Notes: a model not told the origin generated them from the letters alone. A DNA stretch of 24,989 nt from a virus (IMGVR_UViG_3300043446_001054:1-24989); one strand, 5' to 3'. Positions 1 through 5,412 are shown, counted from the first letter of the stretch. Program-made: numbers and translations.

Positions 1-2
1 AC

Positions 3-140
3 GGCGTTAAATTTACTCGTGAAGTAATTATCGCTAATATCCGCAAATGGGCTGAGGATTCTATTCTTGGTGAAGAAGGAGTAATCATGGACAGTATTGC
101 AGATAAAATCGAATTTGGGACATTAGATAATGACCTCTGA
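3..140 (+). CDS. C-terminal end of an unidentified protein (cut by window edge)
   Basis: An open frame enters from the left edge and ends at TGA 138-140. The visible 45 residues start GVKFTREVIIANIRKWAED and are acidic toward the end, with no motif I recognise. It overlaps the next start codon by 11 bases, the same coupling seen through the rest of this rightward operon, so I take it as the tail of a real gene. Its true start is outside the window and its function cannot be judged. Confidence 0.55.
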   Translation, partial: GVKFTREVIIANIRKWAEDSILGEEGVIMDSIADKIEFGTLDNDL

Positions 141-324
141 GTGGATCAAATGTGACTCATGTTCAGCCCAAAGCTTATTCTTGGCTAGAGGTACTAGCGG
201 AGAATTATATTTCTGTGGCCACCACAGGAATAAATATTCAGAGACCCTTGACAAGTGGGCCTATGAAATTATAGAATATAACAAGGTCGAAGAGACACCA
301 CAACTAGAAAAGGAAGAGGTATAA
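130..324 (+). CDS. Small zinc-ribbon-like phage protein (DUF7455-like)
   Basis: A 64-residue protein with CDSC near residue 8-11 and CGHH near residue 29-32, followed by a short helical acidic tail. Two cysteines, then Cys-x-His-His after about 20 residues, is the pattern of the small actinobacterial and actinophage family I know as DUF7455, where it probably binds zinc. Function in the family is unknown. It overlaps the preceding gene by 11 bases and is followed 3 bases later by the next start, so it sits inside a coupled operon. The family assignment is from pattern memory. Confidence 0.7.
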   Translation: MTSEWIKCDSCSAQSLFLARGTSGELYFCGHHRNKYSETLDKWAYEIIEYNKVEETPQLEKEEV

Positions 325-327
325 ACG

Positions 328-732
328 GTGGGAGATAGAGCAAATTTCGGTTTTGTACAGCCGAACGGAAATACAATTGTACTGTACGGACATTGGGCAG
401 GATATCACATGCTTGCCAATTTAGCAGAGGCTATTGCTAAAGCGCAGCCACGTTGGTCGGACCCCTCATATGCAACACGTATCGCAATCAGTCACATGAT
501 TGGGGACGGTTGGTCTATGGAAACTGGATGGGGGCTCCATGTAAACGAGATTGGCGACAATGAGCACAAGATTGCTATTGTCGACTTTGCTCAGATGACG
601 TTCTCATTGCACGAGGAAGATTCATTCTACAACCAAGATAACAAAGTCAGAGGTATGAAGAATGAAGCCTTGTTCACAATGGACCTAAGAGCATTTGTAG
701 AGAAATACACAGACAGCCCTATTCTGGTATAA
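328..732 (+). CDS. Conserved phage hypothetical protein (GTG start)
   Basis: A 134-residue protein starting at GTG 328, 3 bases after the previous stop, with GGAAGAGG just upstream as ribosome binding site. It opens MGDRANFGFVQPNG, an N-terminus I associate with conserved phage proteins of unknown function, and is rich in aromatic residues with no signal peptide or membrane segment. The stop codon lies inside an extended -10 box (725-733) that may start a separate downstream RNA. Last visible gene of this transcription unit. Confidence 0.75.
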   Translation: MGDRANFGFVQPNGNTIVLYGHWAGYHMLANLAEAIAKAQPRWSDPSYATRIAISHMIGDGWSMETGWGLHVNEIGDNEHKIAIVDFAQMTFSLHEEDSFYNQDNKVRGMKNEALFTMDLRAFVEKYTDSPILV

Positions 733-733
733 T
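725..733 (+). promoter_or_regulatory. Extended -10 promoter (TGGTATAAT) at the end of the upstream gene
   Basis: TGG-TATAAT is a TGn-extended -10 box. No good -35 hexamer stands 16-18 bases upstream, which extended -10 promoters tolerate. Transcription would start near 740 and run into a structured 100-base region ending in a strong terminator. The same TGnTATAAT form recurs at 3528-3536, and on the minus strand at 6763-6771, 16134-16142, 18021-18029, 18889-18897 and 22087-22095. Confidence 0.5.
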
Positions 734-739
734 TATCTC

Positions 740-884
740 TACGGCTAAGGCCCATTTAAATGTAGGGTGCGGCTATAGGCATTCGCCAAGTCGCTAAGTA
801 AAGCAGTGTTTACTTAATTCCTTTCGTTTGACTAGCAGCCCTATATATTAATCCCCCAGTAATTGACGACTGGGGGATCTTATT
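740..884 (+). ncRNA. Candidate structured phage small RNA with anti-Shine-Dalgarno segment
   Basis: No ORF of note occupies this interval. TAGGGTGC (763-770) can pair with GCAGCCCTA (835-843) with one bulged G, closing a domain of about 80 nt. Inside it TAAGTAAA (795-802) pairs perfectly with TTTACTTA (809-816). An intrinsic terminator follows at 851-884 and an extended -10 box precedes it. Bases 817-830, left unpaired in this fold, are complementary to 990-1003, the ribosome binding region of the next gene, over 14 positions with one G-U wobble. RNA identity is inference; no known RNA family was recognised. Confidence 0.45.
851..884 (+). terminator. Rho-independent terminator
   Basis: ATCCCCCAGT (851-860) pairs perfectly over 10 bp with ACTGGGGGAT (869-878), with an 8-nt loop, and is followed by CTTATTTT. 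It ends the first rightward unit and the candidate small RNA. Confidence 0.85.
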
Positions 885-916
885 TTGCCCGCAGTAGCTG
901 GGGACCCTATTGATCA

Positions 917-945
917 TTTACGAGATCTAATATAATTTCCCGAAA
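917..945 (+). repeat. Bipartite intergenic element, copy 1
   Basis: TTTACGAGA (917-925), ten bases, then TTTCCCGAAA (936-945). It is one of four copies with identical 10-base spacing (others at 3270, 3863 and 3986), all in intergenic DNA of the rightward arm. The second half is a near-palindrome, as expected for a dimeric regulator's operator. It lies just upstream of the promoter of the 1007 gene and contains a TATAAT at 931-936. Confidence 0.55.
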
Positions 946-948
946 TTC

Positions 949-978
949 TAGACAAATGTCGGTGGCATGATATATAAT
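949..978 (+). promoter_or_regulatory. Sigma-70-type promoter for the 1007-3239 operon
   Basis: TAGACA (949-954), 18-base spacer, TATAAT (973-978). The predicted start leaves a leader of about 20 bases with the ribosome binding site AAAGGAA at 996-1002. It drives the coupled operon beginning at 1007. Confidence 0.65.
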
Positions 979-1006
979 ATGACAACATTCAAGCGAAAGG
1001 AATAAT

Positions 1007-1753
1007 ATGCCAAACTGGGTATATAACGGTTTGACGATTGAGGGAAATCCTGAATCTGTCAAGCAACTAATGGAACAACTAAATAAACCATTCAAGAAAG
1101 TCCATGATTCATGGAATATGGAAACTCAGCAAATGCAAAAGAAATTGCACACATATCCAAATCCTGTATTTGCATTTCACAATATCTATAATCATACAGA
1201 GGATAATGTCCCTGATGTAATATATGAATCACAACCTGTTCATACTCCAAATCAATCACCTGAAGAAATGTTTGCTGGTAATGATTGGTATTCTTGGAAT
1301 GTCAGAAATTGGGGAACTAAATGGGATGTAGCAGTTTCTGCTGATGATAAATATCCTGATACTAATATGGAAGATGCTCCTAATGGTGAGAATCATGTAG
1401 TTCATTATAATTTCAATACTGCTTGGTCTCCGCCTGTTCCTGCCGTCGCCAAATTGTCAAGCCAATATCCAACTCTTCTATTTACACTTAGTTATGAAGA
1501 AGAGACAGGTTGGGGTGGCGAAATGGAATTACTTCGTGGCAAAGTTATCTCAGAATCAGACTATGAATCTAAATGTAGAGATTGTGATGCAGAAGATACA
1601 TTAGATTATTGCGAAGAGGGCTGTGGTCAAATTTGCTCTGCTTGTAATTATATGGGCGAGGCAGACATTGATTGTGTCAAAGAATGTCAGACCCATAAGA
1701 TATACTTGGACGAAGAACATGTACCTGACTATAGAATGGAGCAAATAAAATGA
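1007..1753 (+). CDS. Api92/DUF1281-like phage protein with C-terminal cysteine cluster
   Basis: A 248-residue protein opening MPNWVYNGLTIEG and containing WNVRNWGTKWD near residues 103-113 and YNFNTAWSPPVPA near 134-146. These are the hallmarks of the ferredoxin-like-fold Api92/DUF1281 (YubB-like) family found on phages and plasmids, whose function is unsettled. Residues after about 190 form a separate cysteine-rich tail (CRDCD, CEEGCGQICSAC, C, C) that looks like a zinc-binding module and is not a usual part of the family. The ATG is preceded by AAAGGAA. It overlaps the next gene by ATGA. Translation could be controlled by antisense pairing with the RNA at 817-830. Confidence 0.8.
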   Translation: MPNWVYNGLTIEGNPESVKQLMEQLNKPFKKVHDSWNMETQQMQKKLHTYPNPVFAFHNIYNHTEDNVPDVIYESQPVHTPNQSPEEMFAGNDWYSWNVRNWGTKWDVAVSADDKYPDTNMEDAPNGENHVVHYNFNTAWSPPVPAVAKLSSQYPTLLFTLSYEEETGWGGEMELLRGKVISESDYESKCRDCDAEDTLDYCEEGCGQICSACNYMGEADIDCVKECQTHKIYLDEEHVPDYRMEQIK

Positions 1754-2019
1754 TTAGAGAAGTTGGAACATATCCAATAGAGCCACAAGGTTCTTTCCTA
1801 GAGAATGAGAATCAAATGGTAATAGACGCTGAGATTCAAACAATTTCAGAACAATTATTTGATGAATGGATGAATTCTAATTTAGATGAGGGAACATTTT
1901 TTGCAGATTATAGATTTGCTGAAATGTCTGATAGCAATTATCTAAAAGGTAGATTTAATCAGTTTTATGATTTGAAACCTGAAGACCAATATTACATTGA
2001 ATGGGATGAGGAGAAATAA
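1750..2019 (+). CDS. Hypothetical acidic phage protein
   Basis: An 89-residue acidic protein (ends EWDEEK) coupled to the previous gene by ATGA overlap and to the next by a TAATG overlap. It has no signal peptide, membrane helix or recognisable motif. Its coding character is supported by the perfect coupling and its position in a seven-gene run; function unknown. Confidence 0.65.
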   Translation: MIREVGTYPIEPQGSFLENENQMVIDAEIQTISEQLFDEWMNSNLDEGTFFADYRFAEMSDSNYLKGRFNQFYDLKPEDQYYIEWDEEK

Positions 2020-2174
2020 TGTTAGGTTATAAAGATACTGATGTAACTGATATGGTGTATGCTCTTGATTCCGCCCTTACTATGATTAATTCAGATGATG
2101 ACCCATGGTTATATAATAATGTTTGGCGGGCAAAAGATTTCCTTGAAGGCCTACTAGCGGAAGGAAGAATATGA
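2019..2174 (+). CDS. Small hypothetical protein, 51 aa
   Basis: This ORF starts at the TAATG junction with the upstream stop and ends at ATGA 2171-2174 shared with the next start. It encodes 51 residues beginning MLGYKDTDVTDMVYALDSAL and ending LLAEGRI, probably helical. GATGAGGAG just upstream serves as ribosome binding site. Without it there would be a 150-base hole in an otherwise gapless operon, so I consider it real. Function unknown. Confidence 0.6.
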   Translation: MLGYKDTDVTDMVYALDSALTMINSDDDPWLYNNVWRAKDFLEGLLAEGRI

Positions 2175-2368
2175 ATCAATTAATTGAATATCTTAAACTA
2201 CATATAATCTCTTTGAACCAGGACTTAGAGAATCTATCTAATAGAATGGATTCTTTGGACCCCGCCTCAAAAGATTTTATTGAATTAGATTTTGAATACA
2301 ACTATACAACTGGACAAGTTAATGCTTGTGACCATATTTTGTCAGTGGCAGAGGATATACTAGGATGA
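2171..2368 (+). CDS. Small helical hypothetical protein, 65 aa
   Basis: A 65-residue protein, predicted mostly helical with heptad-like spacing (LIEYLKLHIISLNQDLENL), coupled at both ends by ATGA overlaps. A GGAAGGA ribosome binding site stands 6 bases before the ATG. The family is not recognised, although short coiled-coil proteins of this kind are common in phage early operons. Confidence 0.65.
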   Translation: MNQLIEYLKLHIISLNQDLENLSNRMDSLDPASKDFIELDFEYNYTTGQVNACDHILSVAEDILG

Positions 2369-2640
2369 TGTACACAACCGAACTACCAGACAATCTCCAG
2401 AAGCAGGTCGACATGGGAATTCCTGGAACCGATATCTTGCACGGTGAACTCAAATGGCTAATGCTAGAGGCTGAAGAGCAACTGGAGTTGGCCCAAGAGG
2501 CAGAGGACAAATCAGGCGAAGCCATGGATTCCATGGACCGCAAATACTGGGAGGGACAATTGGACGCTCTCGCTCACGTATATGCTCTAACATATCAACT
2601 TGCATTTGCTATAACTGAAAGGATAAAAAAGAATGGCTGA
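2365..2640 (+). CDS. Hypothetical phage protein, 91 aa
   Basis: A 91-residue acidic, helix-rich protein (residues 30-60 are rich in Glu, Ala and Leu) linked to its neighbours by a 4-base ATGA overlap upstream and an 8-base overlap downstream. The upstream codons supply AGGATG as ribosome binding site. No domain recognised. It contains an isolated ATTCCTGGAA (2419-2428) resembling half of the bipartite intergenic element, without the partner half. Confidence 0.65.
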   Translation: MMYTTELPDNLQKQVDMGIPGTDILHGELKWLMLEAEEQLELAQEAEDKSGEAMDSMDRKYWEGQLDALAHVYALTYQLAFAITERIKKNG

Positions 2641-2995
2641 TATAGATCTACAAGAAGCAACACGTCGTGATGACGCTTATAATCAATTAAATACAATGAT
2701 TAGCGGGCTCAAAGAAGTATCCGTATTTCCTCCCCTAGTTTGGCTATGGGCATGGGACATTGTAGTTGATATCTACGAAAATCATAAATTTGAGGATGCC
2801 GCAGAATCAGACTATGATGTGATTCCACAAGATATTACTCTCAAACAAATCTGGGACAAGTTCTGGGAAGATGCAGATACAAATGGATTTACTTTAGAAT
2901 ATGGGACCGAATCATTGCATGAGGCAATTGATGATTGGATGCGGGAAAATGATTTTCTCGTAATTCTGGATGATGACGGGTGGCTAGATGACTAA
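2633..2995 (+). CDS. Hypothetical acidic phage protein, 120 aa
   Basis: A 120-residue strongly acidic protein rich in Trp (PPLVWLWAWDIV near residues 33-44, WDKFWED further on) and ending DDDGWLDD. Strongly acidic small phage proteins sometimes mimic DNA or inhibit host enzymes, but no such family is recognised here, so this is only a possibility. It overlaps both neighbours by 8 bases; GGATAAAAAAG precedes the start. Confidence 0.65.
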   Translation: MADIDLQEATRRDDAYNQLNTMISGLKEVSVFPPLVWLWAWDIVVDIYENHKFEDAAESDYDVIPQDITLKQIWDKFWEDADTNGFTLEYGTESLHEAIDDWMRENDFLVILDDDGWLDD

Positions 2996-3239
2996 GTATA
3001 AAGTATTTGGTGACATGTTATTTGAGTTCTATATAAACGTAGAAGCAAATACGGAGGATGAGGCATGGGACATTGCCTCTGCCGCCGAAACTCATAAGTG
3101 GACTCAGGTTGTCAAAGACAACACAATTGATGTGCATTTCGTGGAAGAGCTCAAAGATACATTAGATCTAGAAGATGGGTACCCATCTATGGAGAACGAA
3201 ATCATCGTAATGGACAAATCGGACAAAACAGACATATAG
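2988..3239 (+). CDS. Small DpnD/PcfM-like hypothetical protein
   Basis: An 83-residue protein whose first 45 residues (MTKYKVFGDMLFEFYINVEANTEDEAWDIA, read as two halves around residue 15) follow the beta-strand, VEA, then EDEAW helix pattern of small DpnD/PcfM-like domains. The family resemblance is tentative. It overlaps the upstream gene by 8 bases and ends the operon; no hairpin terminator follows before the next promoter. A similar short protein is encoded at 14821-14964. Confidence 0.6.
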   Translation: MTKYKVFGDMLFEFYINVEANTEDEAWDIASAAETHKWTQVVKDNTIDVHFVEELKDTLDLEDGYPSMENEIIVMDKSDKTDI

Positions 3240-3269
3240 GATTCTGTGGGCGGTGGGCCCATAGGGTGG

Positions 3270-3298
3270 GTTACGGGGGTATTTACAAATTCCCGAAA
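3270..3298 (+). repeat. Bipartite intergenic element, copy 2
   Basis: GTTACGGGG (3270-3278), ten bases, then ATTCCCGAAA (3289-3298). This is the most diverged first half of the four copies, but the spacing is identical. The second half lies inside the spacer between a -35 (3282-3287) and a -10 (3305-3310), an ideal place for a repressor to block RNA polymerase. Confidence 0.5.
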
Positions 3299-3310
3299 CT
3301 CATATATAAT
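3282..3310 (+). promoter_or_regulatory. Promoter of the Lsr2-like gene
   Basis: TTTACA (3282-3287), 17-base spacer, TATAAT (3305-3310), followed by a leader of about 23 bases with GAAAGGA as ribosome binding site before ATG 3340. The spacer carries the palindromic half of the bipartite repeat. Confidence 0.7.
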
Positions 3311-3339
3311 AAATACTGATCATAGAAAGGATCAATACA

Positions 3340-3486
3340 ATGGCAACAAAGCGTGAATATCTAGCTCAAAAGGGAATTACTGTTGGCCGCCGTGGCCGAT
3401 TCTCAGCTGCAGCTAAGCAGGCATTGTCAGAGGCGGAAAAGAATGGAATTAAGTTCACCGCTGAAGTCAAGACAGCTAAAAACTAA
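3340..3486 (+). CDS. Miniature Lsr2-like DNA-binding protein, 48 aa
   Basis: This 48-residue basic protein reads REYLAQKGITVGRRGRFSAA in its first half. It aligns with the C-terminal DNA-binding domain of actinobacterial Lsr2, where the pattern is R-E-(W/Y)-x5-G-x2-V-x2-R-G-R and the RGR loop enters the minor groove of AT-rich DNA. The Lsr2 oligomerisation domain is missing, so the protein is DNA-binding domain only. It has its own promoter, a GAAAGGA ribosome binding site and a terminator, which suggests high or independently timed expression. Silencing, or dominant-negative interference with host Lsr2, is inference. Confidence 0.7.
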   Translation: MATKREYLAQKGITVGRRGRFSAAAKQALSEAEKNGIKFTAEVKTAKN

Positions 3487-3500
3487 ATAATGATATTGGT

Positions 3501-3530
3501 AAAGGGCTGGCGCAAGTCAGCCCTTTCTGA
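3501..3530 (+). terminator. Hairpin terminator after the Lsr2-like gene
   Basis: AAAGGGCTG (3501-3509) pairs perfectly with CAGCCCTTT (3518-3526) around an 8-base loop. The following bases (CTGAT) are not a strong T-run, so termination may be partial. Confidence 0.6.
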
Positions 3531-3536
3531 TATAAT
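3528..3536 (+). promoter_or_regulatory. Extended -10 promoter for the 3567 gene
   Basis: TGA-TATAAT immediately follows the hairpin. No clear -35 is present. The predicted start is about 25 bases before ATG 3567, with AAGAAAGGCGG as ribosome binding site. Confidence 0.5.
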
Positions 3537-3566
3537 GAGCGGTTCTCTACAAGAAAGGCGGAAACA

Positions 3567-3782
3567 ATGAGACGGCGGACAAAAATAGACAAAGTAGTAG
3601 ACCAATTAGAAGAAATTCTAAATGACCACCACTTCCATCCAGCCCTAATGGCTAATATAATAACAACAAGTTATCCACCATATACTCAATCCAAACTAAT
3701 AGAACTAATTGAATATATCAAGGTGTATCACGAAAAAGAAAATGAGTTACATAGAAAAACTCGTACAGCGCAATATCGCTAA
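3567..3782 (+). CDS. Small helical hypothetical phage protein, 71 aa
   Basis: A 71-residue basic, largely helical protein with the central motif YPPYTQSKLIELIEY near residues 36-50. I have an impression of similar short proteins in other phages but no named family. It is the last rightward gene before the convergence zone, has its own extended -10 box and ribosome binding site, and is followed 12 bases later by a strong hairpin terminator. Confidence 0.65.
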   Translation: MRRRTKIDKVVDQLEEILNDHHFHPALMANIITTSYPPYTQSKLIELIEYIKVYHEKENELHRKTRTAQYR

Positions 3783-3794
3783 ATAAATAAAGAT

Positions 3795-3833
3795 AAGGTG
3801 CAAGTTGGACAAATGTCCGATTTGCACCTTTTG
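3795..3833 (+). terminator. Terminator of the rightward arm
   Basis: AAGGTGCAA (3795-3803) pairs with TTGCACCTT (3822-3830), and an inner GGAC (3807-3810) pairs with GTCC (3815-3818), separated by a symmetric 3-base internal loop. The 3' side runs into TTTT. It closes the rightward arm where it meets the leftward genes. Confidence 0.75.
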
Positions 3834-3862
3834 TCTTGAATAAAAGCGGGCAAGAATGCGCT

Positions 3863-3891
3863 TTTACGAGAATATATAAAAATTCCTGGAA
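3863..3891 (+). repeat. Bipartite intergenic element, copy 3
   Basis: TTTACGAGA (3863-3871), ten bases, ATTCCTGGAA (3882-3891). The second half is a perfect palindromic TTCC-tGGAA type site flanked by ATATATAA. It directly follows the hairpin at 3841-3866. Confidence 0.6.
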
Positions 3892-3985
3892 TATATAACA
3901 AAATGTTATAAAATAAATCAAAATAGATCTAATTTAATCCATTATCTGTCAAAATTTGTCGAATTTGAGCGATCCAAAATCGCTA

Positions 3986-4014
3986 TTTACGAGAGCTATT
4001 GACAAATCCTGGAA
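3986..4014 (+). repeat. Bipartite intergenic element, copy 4
   Basis: TTTACGAGA (3986-3994), ten bases, AATCCTGGAA (4005-4014). It again directly follows a small hairpin (3968-3984), and the ten-base gap contains a consensus TTGACA. A degenerate relative, ATTACGGGAAT, follows the second TTGACA at 4037-4042. Confidence 0.6.
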
Positions 4015-4126
4015 CATATGCATGCATATATGGCTATTGACAACATTACGGGAATATGATAAATGGGGTTCAATTACTCATATATCTATTTAGATAATAT
4101 ATAATAACATTTCGTTACTAAATGAT

Positions 4127-4166
4127 AACCACTTTACTCCACAATGCTCCACTATACTCCACTATA
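4127..4166. repeat. Four tandem 10-bp iterons
   Basis: The units are AACCACTTTA, CTCCACAATG, CTCCACTATA and CTCCACTATA, in direct tandem with period exactly 10, close to one helical turn. They follow an AT-rich tract (about 4076-4112). Iterons next to an AT-rich tract at a junction of opposing gene blocks are typical of replication origins or of cooperative regulator-binding arrays. The repeats are directly visible; their role is inferred. Confidence 0.6.
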
Positions 4167-4224
4167 AAATAGCCAGAATGGCCTATAAAGGGAGAAAATG
4201 GGAGGGGGGTAGGAGAGGTATCAG

Positions 4225-4347
4225 CTACTCTTCAAATGAAATTTGTGTAGCCCATATAGAGTCTTCTTCTACTCTTGGGCAATATTCTGGATTTCTATTG
4301 CATCTGGGAAATATATTAGACTTATCGCATTTACATAGATTTGTCAT
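4225..4347 (-). CDS. Tiny cysteine-rich protein, 40 aa
   Basis: An ORF from ATG 4347 to TAG 4225 encodes 40 residues beginning MTNLCKCDKSNIFPRC and ending ISFEE. The cysteine spacing C-x-C-x10-C-x6-C suggests a small metal-binding knuckle. AGGA lies 4 bases before the ATG. It overlaps the upstream gene by 17 bases, in the coupled style of this block, and is the last leftward gene before the non-coding zone. Function unknown. Confidence 0.5.
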   Translation of the reverse strand: MTNLCKCDKSNIFPRCNRNPEYCPRVEEDSIWATQISFEE

Positions 4348-4609
4348 TATTTCCTAAATATCCACCTATATTCGGATCCATCATATGATCTGGAACCTTA
4401 TATCCATCTGGATATACTTTATGTATTACATTAGGGTTATCTGGTATATAGTGATCTTGACAGACGAAGACTATCTTGTAGCCGTCCGAATTTATTCCAG
4501 TTGACTGCTTTTTACAGATATGACAGACAGATGCAATGCGAATATTGCGTTCTCTTAAATGCTGTAAATAGGCAGCCATTGCTGGATCTGATGGAAGAGG
4601 ATAACTCAT
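4331..4609 (-). CDS. Small zinc-binding-like hypothetical protein, 92 aa
   Basis: A 92-residue protein with CHIC at residues 29-32 and CQDH at about 50-53, a possible Cys-x2-Cys...Cys-x2-His zinc site, followed by a proline- and glycine-rich C-terminus. It shares its ATGA start with the stop of the upstream tiny gene. Function unknown. Confidence 0.6.
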   Translation of the reverse strand: MSYPLPSDPAMAAYLQHLRERNIRIASVCHICKKQSTGINSDGYKIVFVCQDHYIPDNPNVIHKVYPDGYKVPDHMMDPNIGGYLGNNDKSM

Positions 4610-4722
4610 TTATATATTACCCTAAAGGCATCGCCATTATCGTCTATAAAATCCCATTCAGAATAATCTGGATCTACCGTCCCAGTTCTTTCCCAATATC
4701 TATCTTCAGTAAAATTGCTCAT
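4606..4722 (-). CDS. Tiny acidic protein, 38 aa
   Basis: From ATG 4722 to TGA 4606: 38 residues, MSNFTEDRYWERTGTVDPDY at the start, acidic and aromatic. A strong GGGAGGG ribosome binding site stands about 8 bases upstream, and ATGA overlaps link it to the genes on both sides. The coupling and the strong ribosome binding site are the reasons for calling it. No family known. Confidence 0.55.
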   Translation of the reverse strand: MSNFTEDRYWERTGTVDPDYSEWDFIDDNGDAFRVIYK

Positions 4723-4841
4723 CGCTTTCCCTCCCCATTTCTACACATAACCATATGCCCTTCTAGCTTATGCCATTCCCAAAATATATCTGCATCAAAA
4801 TACATATTACATAAATCACATGTAGGTCTTTCCTGGTTCAT
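4719..4841 (-). CDS. Tiny zinc-finger-like protein, 40 aa
   Basis: From ATG 4841 to TGA 4719: 40 residues with CDLC at residues 8-11, then WEWHKLEGHMVMC. Two cysteines followed by histidines and a cysteine make a plausible treble-clef-type zinc site. AAAAGGAGCGG is the ribosome binding site, and ATGA overlaps join it to both neighbours. Function unknown. Confidence 0.6.
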   Translation of the reverse strand: MNQERPTCDLCNMYFDADIFWEWHKLEGHMVMCRNGEGKR

Positions 4842-5314
4842 ACCGCTCCTTTTAATTTATTAACCAATTGTAAAAATGGTCGACCAAAACTCTTTGAAAC
4901 TAAATAGAAGAAATCTTCATGCTTTCTCTCTCTATCGTATTTTTTTTCTATCTTCCATGAAGCTGAAAATGCGGTGGGAATAATGAACATCCCTCCTGTT
5001 TTTTGACTTACCATAACATAAGCCAAGGGCTTCTTTTCTTTTGCCTCATAGCCTGAAACTGTATCTACAATTAATTCATCATAGGGAAAGGATGATGGAT
5101 TATCTGTAAAGAATAGGTTTCTGCTCTTGACCTCAATTATTTCATCCCCCACGATAATATCCTTATCATTGAGAGTATAGTTTTTGATTTCTTCTTTTGA
5201 TTGAGCAAATGAGAACTCTGGAACTTCCGCCGAAATTCCTTCTGATTCTAGTCGCATAGCGACGATCTTATTGAAGGCATGGCCTGATTCCATCGCTGAT
5301 TTATAATCGAACAT
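4838..5314 (-). CDS. PD-(D/E)XK nuclease-like protein
   Basis: A 158-residue protein. After an N-terminal helix (GHAFNKIVAMRLESEG, residues 11-26) comes a strand with D52 (KDIIV) and the motif E61-V-K63 (EIIEVKSRN), matching the D-x(n)-(E/D)-x-K active site of PD-(D/E)XK nucleases, a fold used by restriction, recombination and resolvase enzymes. Size and motif order fit. The substrate is unknown; DNA processing or repair is inferred. Its start has AGAAGGCGG just before the ATG and a canonical promoter upstream at 5369-5397. It heads the 5314-4225 leftward transcript. Confidence 0.6.
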   Translation of the reverse strand: MFDYKSAMESGHAFNKIVAMRLESEGISAEVPEFSFAQSKEEIKNYTLNDKDIIVGDEIIEVKSRNLFFTDNPSSFPYDELIVDTVSGYEAKEKKPLAYVMVSQKTGGMFIIPTAFSASWKIEKKYDRERKHEDFFYLVSKSFGRPFLQLVNKLKGAV

Positions 5315-5368
5315 CCGCCTTCTCTCTTTCTCGCACTTTTCGCTTCACTTTTGGGCAATATAGTGTAT

Positions 5369-5397
5369 ATTATAGTAAATTAATATAAATTGGTCAA
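5369..5397 (-). promoter_or_regulatory. Canonical promoter for the nuclease-like operon
   Basis: On the minus strand TTGACC (5397-5392), 17-base spacer, TATAAT (5374-5369). The leader to ATG 5314 is about 48 bases. The -35 lies within an 8-bp inverted repeat (5391-5412). Confidence 0.8.
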
Positions 5398-5412
5398 TAG
5401 TTAGATTGACCA
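5391..5412. promoter_or_regulatory. Inverted repeat overlapping a -35 box (candidate operator)
   Basis: TGGTCAAT (5391-5398), 6-base spacer, ATTGACCA (5405-5412), a perfect 8-bp inverted repeat. One arm contains the -35 hexamer TTGACC; the other covers the last codons and stop of the upstream gene. It could be an operator or a weak terminator hairpin; no T-run follows on either strand. Confidence 0.5.

Larger units (their letters stand above)
3834..4224. other. Non-coding convergence zone (candidate origin or control region)
   Basis: About 390 bases without a convincing ORF on either strand, between the ends of the two opposing gene blocks. It holds a hairpin TAAAAGCG/CGCTTTTA (3841-3848, 3859-3866), a second hairpin AGCGAT/ATCGCT (3968-3973, 3979-3984), two bipartite elements, two TTGACA boxes (3999-4004, 4037-4042), a 14-bp palindrome ATATGCATGCATAT (4016-4029), an AT-rich tract (about 4076-4112), four iterons and a purine-rich stretch (about 4188-4217). 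No gene downstream of these promoter-like boxes explains them, so an origin, a short RNA or regulator decoy sites are the alternatives. Confidence 0.45.

Noticed and set aside
2419-2428. ATTCCTGGAA inside the 2365-2640 gene
   Set aside because: It matches one half of the bipartite element but has no TTTACGAGA ten bases upstream and lies in coding sequence, so a chance match is likely.
4037-4060. Promoter made of TTGACA 4037-4042 and TATGAT 4055-4060
   Set aside because: The spacing is only 12 bases, too short for a normal sigma-70 promoter, and no plus-strand gene follows.
4188-4217. Possible G-quadruplex in the G-rich stretch
   Set aside because: The runs cannot be arranged as four separate G3 tracts with loops of at least one base; it is only a purine-rich tract.
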